DNA of 10,204 bases from Phoronis ovalis (lineage: Eukaryota; Phoronida; Phoronidae): assembly GCA_028565635.1 (NCBI GenBank), contig JAOXYB010066501.1:1-10204 (forward strand), written 5' to 3'. Shown here in pieces: positions 1 through 9,500 of the stretch. How positions within the stretch are numbered: position 1 is the stretch's first letter; each line of letters begins with the position of its first letter. A model generated the notes under the pieces. It was not told the DNA's origin and ran no database searches. It saw only the letters and a program-made list of their open reading frames with translations. The translations under genes and the position numbers were made by a program.

Positions 1-120
1 AGGAGCGCAGAGTGTCATGGAAAAAGAGTCTCTGAATGCACCAGATTGCAGGAAAATGCACCAAATATTCAAAAAAATGTCGGGGGCATGCCCCCGGACC
101 CCCTAGTTCTTCCAATGCAA
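1..120. repeat. Probable dispersed repeat with GC-rich palindrome
   Basis: A perfect 16-base palindrome (CGGGGGCATGCCCCCG, 81-96) followed by GACCCCCTAGTTCT stands out from AT-rich surroundings. The flanking text, with repeated TGCACCA-type words at 36-62, resembles fragments common in marine invertebrate transcripts and genomes. I am recalling that resemblance and did not search for it. The limits are uncertain and the left end is cut by the window. Confidence 0.45.
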
Positions 121-569
121 ATAACCTTCTCCTCCCACACAAAGAGTCCAAGTAAAATTATCCTGGCAAGCAGGAGAGCAAATTAATCTTTCAGTAGTCG
201 CTCATCATGACAATTTTTAAATAGCAGCTCATGATGGACCGATACGCTGAGACTCCTGGTGGCCAATACTGTTTTTTCTCAAATGTAGTCGGAATCGTGA
301 CAGCCCTACATAACAGCATGCGAAAGTAAGGGGAATAATATAAAGTCAATTTTTGCGGAAAACACGGGTTTCCATAAAGCAGGAGTCAGCAAAGAAATAA
401 TTTTTAGTGGAATTTGTGAAGATCATCGACTTTTGCAAAAAAAATTGACTTTTGGAACATTTTGATCCAAACATATTTTTTTAACTCCAGCTCCAAATTC
501 AAATTCAGATTCGAAATATATATATAAACTAAGTCCGAACGTTGCGGCCACATCTTTCGACCAATATTA
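121..569. other. Non-coding AT-rich stretch
   Basis: I see no coding region here. The reverse-strand open frame at 404-595 is Asn/Leu/Lys-rich low-complexity reading of AT-rich DNA. The stretch ends with imperfect TCAAATTC-type repeats at about 492-515 and a TATATA run at 517-528. Confidence 0.5.
517..528 (+). promoter_or_regulatory. TATA-like run upstream of the 570 exon candidate
   Basis: An alternating TATATATAAA run lies about 45-50 bases before the ATG at 570, a spacing that would place a start site some 15-25 bases before the ATG. Such runs are common in AT-rich DNA, so this is only suggestive. Confidence 0.2.
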
Positions 570-612
570 ATGGAAGTCATGTTGCTTGGCACCATATTTT
601 TTTCAATTTTTT
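570..612 (+). CDS. Possible further signal-peptide exon
   Basis: ATG at 570 opens MEVMLLGTIFFSIF, a signal-like hydrophobic stretch, and reaches a GTGAGT donor at 613 with one base left over, the same phase as exons 1a and 1b. Read through the donor, the frame stops at TAA 666-668. A TATATAAA run lies at 521-528. It shows no clear similarity to the other two exons. AT-rich DNA easily yields Phe/Leu/Ile-rich short ORFs, so this may be chance. If real, it could be a third alternative start or the first exon of another gene. Confidence 0.25.
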
Positions 613-1547
613 GTGAGTATTCCAGGAATGTATTAAGACTCTTTATTTTCCTGGTGATTACTATGTAAACGTTGTCCCCAACCCTTTAACGTTTTCTCTC
701 AAGATTTGATCTGTAAAACCAACCATATAACATCTGCTGCGATAGAAAATCAAACCCAACAAATCGAATTTTCCGTCCTGAAATAAAATTCAAATGTTAA
801 ACGTGTATGTCCACGACTTCTGGTCGATTTACACATCTGCCGCCATTTATTCACCCGAAAATTATTTTCTGTTATAGGCGCTGTTTTACTGAAGATTTTG
901 TACATGTATGCAGATTTAAGGATTGATCGTCCAATTTCATTCTACTGCAGTTTTATATATGGATTTATATTATTGTTAGCCGTTTTGCCAAAAGCGACCC
1001 CTAGCTTTTAACAAAAAATAAAAGACTGGATTTGTTTTTTCATAAATAATTTAGTCACAATAATCCCAGTTTTTTGTTAATCTATGAATCCAAGTTTTAT
1101 CCTTACCATCAAAAGAAAAAAAGTAAGTGATGTCAAGGGCTCGTATATAACTGAAAAGGGAACATTTAGTTCCAGCCTAATCCGCTTTTCCTCGTTCCCT
1201 TTCAGATAATACGATGTTTTCATACTTTAATTTTGCTGATAATCAGGAAATCTCCTTATAGATCAACAGATGATGTTAAATGTTTCCATGTAGAACTAGG
1301 CTTTAAACCTTTATTAGAATACTGTACACTATGTAACCTGACAATTGAATATTGGAAACCGGTATAAGCTAATTCATGTGAGATACAAGGTTTAATTTGT
1401 CATATTCTATATAGTTTATAATTATTAATAAAAAGTAGTCTGATTCTCAAATCTAAAACTTGTGTTGTGTATATTGTATCAATTTTTTGTTTTTGTGCAC
1501 CGAGATTGTACCCCCTTTGGAACACTTTGTTAAATATATCTCGCACT
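613..1547. other. Non-coding AT-rich stretch with one hairpin
   Basis: No coding exon is supported. The reverse-strand open frame at 1400-1621 has no recognisable domain. The only clear structure is the hairpin at 1141-1214, listed separately. Confidence 0.5.
1141..1214. repeat. Imperfect inverted repeat (hairpin)
   Basis: The left arm at 1141-1163 (TCGTAT...CTGAAAAGGGAAC) pairs with the right arm at 1194-1214 (GTTCCCTTTCAG...ATACGA). About 18 base pairs form around one bulge and one small internal loop, with a 30-base loop. It could be the remnant of a short inverted-repeat transposon or, less likely, a small-RNA precursor. Confidence 0.5.
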
Positions 1548-1879
1548 GTGTCACCCTGAAAATCGTATGTTATTTTAAGGTGGCGTATAGATAGTGCAGA
1601 GTGCATTACTGTCGCACGCATTTTTACCTGTCCGTTTAATAACGTTGAAAATCATGAGTAAACATTCTCGAAACTAGGGTTAGCAGAAACAAAGGATCTG
1701 ATATAATTTGGTTAAGGACAATTAGGTGTAGCTGAAAAGCCATTTATTTTTTCAAAAGTATGTCATATTTAAATTCAAGCGTTATTTATGCAAAAGTCTG
1801 CCTTGTTTAACTGGCGCGACAGCTTCACATTTTCACTTTCTTTTTTTCAAAAAATAGCATATGATTTTTAGGGTGACAC
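1548..1879. repeat. Fold-back element with 29-base inverted arms, MITE-like
   Basis: The sequence at 1548-1576 (GTGTCACCCTGAAAATCGTATG...) matches the reverse complement of 1851-1879 at 26 of 29 positions by my count. Further in, CTGTCGC recurs in inverted orientation about 30 bases inside each arm, suggesting longer but decayed arms. The enclosed segment has no coding content. This fits a miniature inverted-repeat element. I see no convincing target-site duplication, so the exact ends are not defined. Confidence 0.5.
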
Positions 1880-2110
1880 GAGAGTGTAGGATACAGAATA
1901 ATAATTATTTCTGCATATTATGTTATTTTCAATTTATATGTCTTTTAATTAAACAGTATGTCTTATCAGCTTTCATTTTTGCTATCTGCCTATTCTCGAG
2001 TGATTAAATTGAATTTCAATGTTTTCAATTTGTAAAATGAAGTAAAAAAGAACTTATAATTAGTCCCGGCGGAAACTAATAAATTAGTAGGCGACACTAT
2101 AGATTAAATG

Positions 2111-2148
2111 TTCTACCAATAAAACGTGCTTTCAGATCTTTTATAAAG
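2111..2148 (+). promoter_or_regulatory. Candidate core promoter of exon 1a
   Basis: CCAAT at 2116-2120 and TATAAAG at 2142-2148 precede the ATG at 2178. A TTCTAC word at 2111 and the TATA-like site recur at matching spacing before exon 1b (TTCTAC 3493, GATAAG 3521). The TATA-to-ATG distance of about 36 bases would leave a very short leader, so this may be conserved for another reason. Confidence 0.35.
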
Positions 2149-2177
2149 TCAGGACCTGACATGAACGCAGAACCAAA

Positions 2178-2211
2178 ATGCTGTGTTTCCTGGTGATGGC
2201 TTTTATTACAG
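2178..2211 (+). CDS. Alternative signal-peptide exon 1a (duplicate of exon 1b)
   Basis: ATG at 2178 opens MLCFLVMAFIT and ends one base into the next codon at a GTAAAT donor (2212), the same phase as exon 1b, so it could splice to 4371 to give MLCFLVMAFIT-A-LGQ. From the aligned ATG, both exons are exactly 34 bases long, I count 22 of 34 bases identical, and similarity continues about 20 bases into the intron. A short overlapping upstream ORF (ATG 2161, stop TGA 2194-2196) is in another frame. The exon may be a true alternative start of this receptor, or a relic of a tandem paralogue whose other exons are gone. Transcript data would be needed to tell these apart. Confidence 0.6.
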
Positions 2212-3549
2212 GTAAATACAACAAAATTAAGCTGTAATTGTTGCAAAAATTTATATTTGTACTGTGTATATGTGGAAACGTAAATAAATATGTATTACCT
2301 GCATAGCTATCGTCTACATCCGTTACAGGAGGAATTACAATTTCATGTATTTAAACATTCTCTAATTTATATTTAACTGGAAATTAAAAGTTTCTAACAT
2401 AATGTTATTGTTTTTTGAATATCGCGTGCTTAACGCGTCAAAAAAATACCAAGGTATATATTTTTTATATAGTTACAATTAATTAATTCTGTAACATTCT
2501 AATGTTCAAAATCGGAATAGGCAACAACACCATACGCCAACTGAATCACCCCGCTGCAGTAAATAAAGCATATCATTTAATTTTTGAAACAACATTTTTA
2601 TCAGGAACGTTCATAATCAACTGGAGTGATCCATAGACCTCATTAGATATGTACATATGGATTCTAGTTTAAATAATTCTACAATACAGAAAACATCACA
2701 AAAGCTGTTATTTTAAAATATAATTTTATAAATTAACGTAATAGTTCTGTTTGGACAACTATGTAATTGGGTAATACGGACGGCTAATAGTATCCGTTGT
2801 TTACATTAAAACAATTTAATAAAACCCATCTCAGATGTTCTTGAGGTCTTCGTAACACTACAAAATAGTAGGAGATCAGAAGCAGAACTCTTCACAGCTG
2901 ACATTTCTGAAAAGGAATTATCATATTCTCGAGATATTAATTAAGAGTAATGTTAAAAAAAATAACTGTCAACATCACTCTTAATGGCCCTCATCAGATT
3001 ATTTCATCAGGACATTACTGTCCGTTTTTTTAAATTAATGATGGAGTTCAAAGCTTTATTAAATAATTAGACCTGCACGCATGTCATTAGGTTTTGTAAC
3101 AATGTTCTACAAACCCAGGGGGACACTGTGATATCAAACTGACTGCATACATATGACATCCCTTGGGTCCCCCTTTTCAGCTACAGCTTTTAGCATTCGG
3201 CCTTTTTTCTACATTATAAGGTGTATATTTTCAGCAAATAAATAGCAGCCAAGACTTGTTTATCATGTGTACATTTCTAGGATTTTTTAGCAATGTTCTG
3301 TGTTTTTGCAAGTAAGTTTTTTTATTACGGGAGTATATTTGTTGATAGCAGTTTTTACCATGGGATATAATGCTTTTGGGTTGGGGTCTTATATCCACAC
3401 TAAGTTATTTGTTAGATGACCCCCCAGTCCCCCAGTTCTGAAAACTCTGAGCTCTGTCTTAGAAAAAAAAATTACTGCCAGTAGATTTAATTTTCTACTC
3501 ATTAATGCCAACTTGCCATAGATAAGTGAATACCTGGTGTGATAGCACA
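2212..3549. other. Non-coding stretch between the two first exons
   Basis: If exon 1a splices to 4371, this is part of a 2,159-base intron containing exon 1b; otherwise it is intergenic. It holds a hairpin at 2940-2985 and isolated G/C-runs near 3116-3123, 3168-3174 and 3419-3433. I see no coding exon. Confidence 0.5.
2940..2985. repeat. Short near-perfect hairpin
   Basis: ATTAAGAGTAATGTT (2940-2954) pairs with AACATCACTCTTAAT (2971-2985) at 14 of 15 positions around a 16-base A-rich loop. No T-run or flanking gene end suggests a bacterial-type terminator, and its role is unknown. Confidence 0.5.
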
Positions 3550-3589
3550 ATGAAAATGTTGTGTTTAGTTACAATAGCGTTTGTGATAG
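3550..3589 (+). CDS. Signal-peptide exon 1b
   Basis: ATG at 3550 opens MKMLCLVTIAFVI, a short basic start followed by a hydrophobic stretch, and the exon stops after one base of the next codon at a GTAAAT donor (3590). The acceptor at 4369-4370 supplies the matching two bases, so the join reads ...FVI-A-LGQPNKSEA, a normal secretory signal. The need for an upstream exon is shown by the next exon's frame: a TAA at 4340-4342 and no ATG lie between it and the acceptor. A second in-frame ATG at 3556 aligns with the only ATG of the similar exon at 2178. A GATAAG element at 3521 sits at the position of that copy's TATA-like box. Confidence 0.75.
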
Positions 3590-6500
3590 GTAAATATAGC
3601 ACAAATTTAATTCATTCTTAATAATGTAGTAATTAATAATTTGGTGAAATTTGAATTTTGAAAATGCATTTTACTGCATAATTATTTTCAACAAGCTCAT
3701 GAGCTATACGTCATCAATTAGTCTTAGTTTAAAATCTATTACACTTCCGTTTTTGTTTCAATTCATAGAAGGTTCTTAAAATGATACATATACTGATTAT
3801 TATGCTATGATATTGAGTTTGTAACCCTTTTTTACCGTTTTCTCAAACGTTTTTTTAAATATCAAGTTTTTACAAACAGTATTCTTGCAGAGAATATTTA
3901 TAAATAACAATGAACTATTTCTGCCAGATTATATAATACCGAAGCAGGGAATGGTACACGTCAAGCTTTCCTGAAATAGAAATAATTAAAAATGGGAAAT
4001 AAAGAACTTAGTGTCGTCGTTGGGGCAGTAATTAATTCACCGATGCCTGTGTAATATTGAAAATACGGATTGAAAGCTTTATGCACGTGTTATAAAAGAA
4101 TACAAAAAGGGAGACTGAAAACGGAAATGTATACGAATTTTAAATTTGGACAAATGTTTTCATTTTTAATACATTTTTCTTGTTTATTTTTCGTGGAAAG
4201 ATACGCGTACGCCGGAGCATTTTGAATTTGTGGTTAAACAACTAACTGCAAAATTATAGCAACTAATTCATTAATATGTAAGGATACTAAATTAGATGTT
4301 CTAAAATACCCGAACATTGGCTAAATAATGTACTGTGGTTAATGTTTTTACTTCTTGTTTCTTTTCGTAGCCTTGGGTCAACCAAATAAATCAGAAGCAC
4401 GTGCTAACGGGGAAATACTGATCGGAGGCTATAATTATAGTAGTTTAGATACAACATGGAAAATAACTGTACCAGCTAGCAGTAGTATTGAGATTCTACT
4501 AATTGATATAAATTTACCGTGCTCCGAAGTAAACCTAACAATATACGCTGTGCATGAAGAAGTTAGTGAATATGAGGAAGTTGGTAGTATTTGTGGCACT
4601 ATGCTCGAAGTACTGAACTCTAAGAATACACTATGGAATGTTTCAAATAAAAACATAACACTAGAACTTCGTGGCGACACTGAAAAGTTGCAAAACTGGG
4701 AAAACCGAGTTAATTTAGCATACAGATTTTTACCGCTCGGTAAATCGTCATCGATTATCATTTTAAACGTTGGCAAAGGAAACGTATCAGTAAATCCGTC
4801 TATGTATGAAAACGACGTAGATTATTCATGGTTAGTTCAAACTAAATATCATAATCAAATTCTTCATTTAAAATTTTTCTATTTTGATCTTGAAGAGCGA
4901 TATTCATTTTTTGAGGACAATATTAGAATGGAAGGTTGTTTTGACCATTTACGTGTTTATGATGGCTATTCTGAGAATTTTCCACTACTAGGAGAATATT
5001 GCGGCAACAAGCAAGAACTGGCAGTGGCTTCAAGTGGTCAATACATGTTTCTAACTTTTCACAGTGACGGAAATATAGAAATGACAGGCTTTCGAGCAAT
5101 GTTTTATTCAGTTTTAAAAGGAAACACACATCATATTCAGATGAAAACTGATACACCCAAAGCTTATACCTTAGAGGATAGTTTTGACGTGTACATGTGG
5201 TTTATAAATGCATCGTTTAGTAAGGTAATTATTGGCAACTGGTCAACAAATGGTCTTGGGACAGGTGCTACGCTTTGCTTTCATAGCGGTAGAGTTGATA
5301 CCAGTTATAACCTACGTTCTAATTTCAGCCTCGAAAAAAATTCAACTGGTGATATTCCAGAATCATCATATGCATATCTCTTGATAAAGGTCATTGTTAA
5401 AAGTGCGAAAACTTACTCTAGCGGTGTATTTATAATGAACTACAACTTTCTATCAATTTCTGACAGCGAAACAATTGCTATATTGAATTCTCGGTTAATA
5501 AACACACATAAGATTTCCTTTACCAATAATTTTAAGAAGTGGATTTTTAAACCAGTGTTCAAATCGTATATTAAGCTCAATGCCGTTGAAAACCGAAGAG
5601 CTGATTATGATGATCACTGTTTGGACGAAGGATTTGTATTGGTACATTTGTCGCAATATACTGGTCCTTTCTGCTTATTCGATTTCACACTGGACAGGGG
5701 ATGGAGCTTTTTCTCACACGGTCCTAATCTGACATTAATATTTTTCTCGTTTAAGCCAAAGATGAGTAAGTACAAACTTGTCGTAGAACAGACAGATTGC
5801 CAAGGAATCTTATCAGATACTAATAATTCGCAAGTCATTGATTGGAAAAAAATCAGTAAAATGGAATCTGCAAACTGTTGGGTGTGGCAATATTACGTCA
5901 ATAACCTGCACGGTGGCCCTCATTTCCTTTATGTCAATGTGACAACTGAACTACTAGATAAACTAGCGGATAGAGTGGGAACTACAGTATATTTGACAGT
6001 AACTGCAAGAGAGTTAAAGCGTTTTGGGACGAATTGTATGGATTATTACAAATCCTTTTACAGTAATTCTGAGCACGTTCTTTCAATTGAAAATACCGTC
6101 GCAAAGAAAAGCGAAATGTTTCCTTGGATTGGATTTAACTCTTCTTGTCCCTATGCTCATGTATTCTTTTCTTTAAAAATACGTAAATATAATGATGAAA
6201 ATAAAATCGACAATATTTCTTGCAATGAAAACATAGCATGCCCTTTAGTGCCAATTAGACCAACTACATGTGGAACGATACAATTTATTCCAAGGTCAAA
6301 AGATCATCACTGTGAATGGATAATTGCTTTAGATGAGGATTTGCATTTATTTCCGGATGATTATTCACATTTTCTGTTAGTCTTCACGTGGGATGCTTGC
6401 CTGGAAAATATAACAATTCTGGAGGACATTGAAGTGGGCAATTTTGTAAACTATTATGAACCACGATATATTCATGAACATGATATTTCACCATATTGTA

Positions 6501-9500
6501 CAATGTCGGAAACAGTTTATATTCAAACATTAAGCGTAGGAAAAATTACCATCAGTTATAGAAAATCTGCTGGAAACATCACAGAAGATGTATCCTCTAT
6601 GCGACTTGTTTACAAATTGTTAAGAGAAACAGATACACAAGAACCTGCAAAATGCTTTTATGATCCTAAAAATAAAAAGATGCTTCCGAATATGAACTCA
6701 ACTGATATATCATATCCTAAAAGCTACGTGGGTCGTATATTCCCACAAACTGGATCGTGCTTTTCCATTGGAGAAAGGCAATCCAGTTTCCAAACAGGTT
6801 TTGCACTTGTTAAGAATAAGACATGGGAAGATGCATACGGACGATGCAAACTTGACAATGGTCATCTTATCACAATAAACACTAAGGAAGAATATTCATT
6901 CTTTCTGAGTTTGTTTCAAAAGCAGTGGAAAACACTAACATTTAAATACGCACCATATGTAGCTGTGTATATTGGCCTCGAGGAAAAAAAGGTACGTAAC
7001 ATAAATTGCACTTTGTGCAATGTCTATGCAAGGATTGTCATGTCCCAAAGGATCTAAGTAGGGTATACGCACATATGTCGCCAAAAGATGATTATAACGT
7101 AAAATTGTGTAATTTATAATTTGTAATTTATGACACACATTAGGTGCAATTCAACCTTCAAGGTTTTTCTAACATTTCAAACTAGTTGATTACATTTAAC
7201 AATAGTACTACTTCATTTGAGCTGGCGCACTTGTAGAGCTCATGCAATGTATTAATATGCTTGTTAACCTAGCCTAGCATCCACATTTCAAACATGAGCA
7301 AACTCTTAAAAGCCCAGCAAATCTTATTTTTACCCGCTAGAGCCAACTGTTGATTGTAACATAAAAAATATATCTTCTTTTTTTATTGATACCTCAGTAT
7401 TATCGAATAAGGAAAAAGGAAAATAGAACTTCCCTTTTCCTTATTCAACACCAACATTCTTTTTCCATATTCGACTCAAAATCGAATAAGGAAAAAGGGA
7501 ATATCTCCTATTTACTTATCCAAAAACCAACATTCGAATTAGGAAAAAGGAAATGATTCCTTCTTCCATCTTCAGATAAAAAGAGAATAAAAACATGATT
7601 TCCTTTTCCTTATTCAGATCAAAAATGAATAAGGAAATAACCTAAATTCTAATAAGGGAAAAGAAAACGGATCCTCTTTCCTAATACAACTCAAAATCGA
7701 AATGTGTCCTTTTTCCTTATTCGCCTCCAAATTAGGTTTTCAAGATGCGAAGTGGGGTTTTGTCTTCTCTTTTGATTAAGGAAAACGAAACATGTAATGT
7801 TTCCTTATTGAATAAGGAAGAAAGAAAAAGAAAAAGGAACTCAACTGTCTTACAACAAATAGATAATTTCCCTTTCATCTTAGCTAATGAAGTTAATACA
7901 ATTGGTAATAAACTAATATATTTTAATAGGACAGAACATATCGATGGTTAGACGATAGTCCTGTTACATTCACAAGATGGTATTCCCCTAGAAATGATTC
8001 AACAATGTACTGGCAGGAAGAATTTCAGGAAGCGGATAATAAGGATGAGGTCATGGACAATGATTTAATAAAGATAATGTCGCAGTATTTATACCAACCT
8101 GTTTGGGATCCTAGTGCTCGATGTGTTGTTATGATCATTAAAAATCCATATATTGGCGGTGTTTGGGTTAAAGTCCCTTGTCACCATCAACTAAGCTATA
8201 GCTTTACTGTTTGTGAGTTCGATGAAGTGGTTAAGCCTTTAAGAGCAGGTAACACCAACTACGGAATGAGGTCGCAACTATGTCCACCACAATGGAATTT
8301 TGTTGCTGGACGCTGTATGAAAATTATCATACATCCTACAGCCGTTTGGTTCTTCAATGCAAAAAAAGTATGTCAAGGCAATCTGGGGTCATTGGCAGAA
8401 GTTAAAGCTGACGATTTATCTGAAATTATTTACTATTTGTTCCTTTGGAAAATAGATAAGACTCAAACAACAAAGTTCATTTGGTTAGCGAGCGTACAAG
8501 ATAACGGAATGTGCAACATACTACGTAAACAGAATACTACATATGATATTCAGTATGTCACTTGTGACAATGCGAGCGTAACGAGCGAAATCATTCTTTG
8601 TGAACAACAGGTCCTCCATGTTAAACCAGAATGTAGTCATTCCCAATTTAAGTGTGAAGATGGTGTTTGCATTTCTCCAGGAAATGTATGTGATGGTTAT
8701 CCTGACTGTGCTGATGGTGAAGATGAAGAAGCTTGTACAAAATGTGGCAGGACATCGTTCAGGTATCAATGAAATATAGTGCATAGAATAATCTTAGTTT
8801 TTGCTGCAGATATAAATTTCTAAACACACTATATACTGGTAACTGGGTGATACTGGCAACAAAAAATGTTTTTATTATAATTAATTTCAACAACCAATTT
8901 GCACCCGGACATAAGTGTAAGCACTTGATTGTACGATACGTATATAGAGCATTCCCTTTTAAAATTCGTTGTTGATATAAACTAAAATCTTTGTTATTTG
9001 TTAACAAATTAATCTAAAAAGGTTTTCCAAGTTTCAATTTTAAAAGACCATACACGTCCCTTCTTAAAACACTCTGGCTATTTTTTGCACAAAAACATTT
9101 TATTACCTACATGCATGATTTTTCTCTTTTTCGAAGGTGCAGAAGCAGTAATGAATTATGTGTACCTATAACATTTTATTGTGATTATAAGCAAGATTGT
9201 CCAGACGGCTCAGATGAAGAATACTGCACTTACCCAGTCTGTTCGTTAGATCAACATCGATGCAAGGATGCGGCTTGTATTTCAAAAGCTCGAACATGTG
9301 ACTTCATTATTGACTGCAAAGATGGTTCTGACGAGGCAGAGGAACTTTGTTTGTGGGACAATAATTGTACTCTTCATGGTGGCTATGAATGTTATATAAG
9401 TGGACAATGTATTCCAGCTTCAATGCAGCATGACGGTCAAATAGATTGTGCAGGTAGTAATCAGGAGGATGAAATGATTCCAGAAGTGCCAATATGTATG

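Noticed and set aside
1400-1621. Reverse-strand open frame of 73 codons
   Set aside because: It has no recognisable domain, overlaps one arm of the fold-back element and is of a length expected by chance. An acceptor-like CAG inside it gives another short frame with no known match.
3116-3175. Inverted GGGGGAC / GTCCCCC pair
   Set aside because: The stem is only seven bases with a loop of about 45 bases and no extension, so it is likely chance.
1727-3186. 13-base inverted match TGTAGCTGAAAAG near 1727-1739 and its complement near 3174-3186
   Set aside because: A single 13-base match across a 10-kb window is about what chance allows, and flanks do not align.
3293-3311. Mini first exon ATGTTCTGTGTTTTTGCAA followed by GTAAGT
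   Set aside because: It is in the right phase, but six codons are too few for a signal peptide and no similarity to exons 1a and 1b supports it.
4355-4370. Translation start at 4355
   Set aside because: That codon is TTG and it lies within the pyrimidine tract of a splice acceptor, with no upstream in-frame ATG before a stop at 4340.
4435-4776. Reverse-strand open frames within the exons (e.g. 4435-4776, 4923-5156, 5614-5838, 9307-9534, 9805-10056)
   Set aside because: They are antisense shadows of the receptor exons, whose forward translation shows clear domains.
6992-7057. Extension of the exon 2 open frame to a stop codon as the true protein end
   Set aside because: A GTACGT donor at 6992 and the missing second half of CTLD1, found in phase at 7930, show the extension is intronic.
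7745-7951. Open frame on the + strand inside intron 2
   Set aside because: It consists largely of minisatellite sequence and crosses the exon 3 acceptor in a different frame. The lectin domain reads in the other frame.
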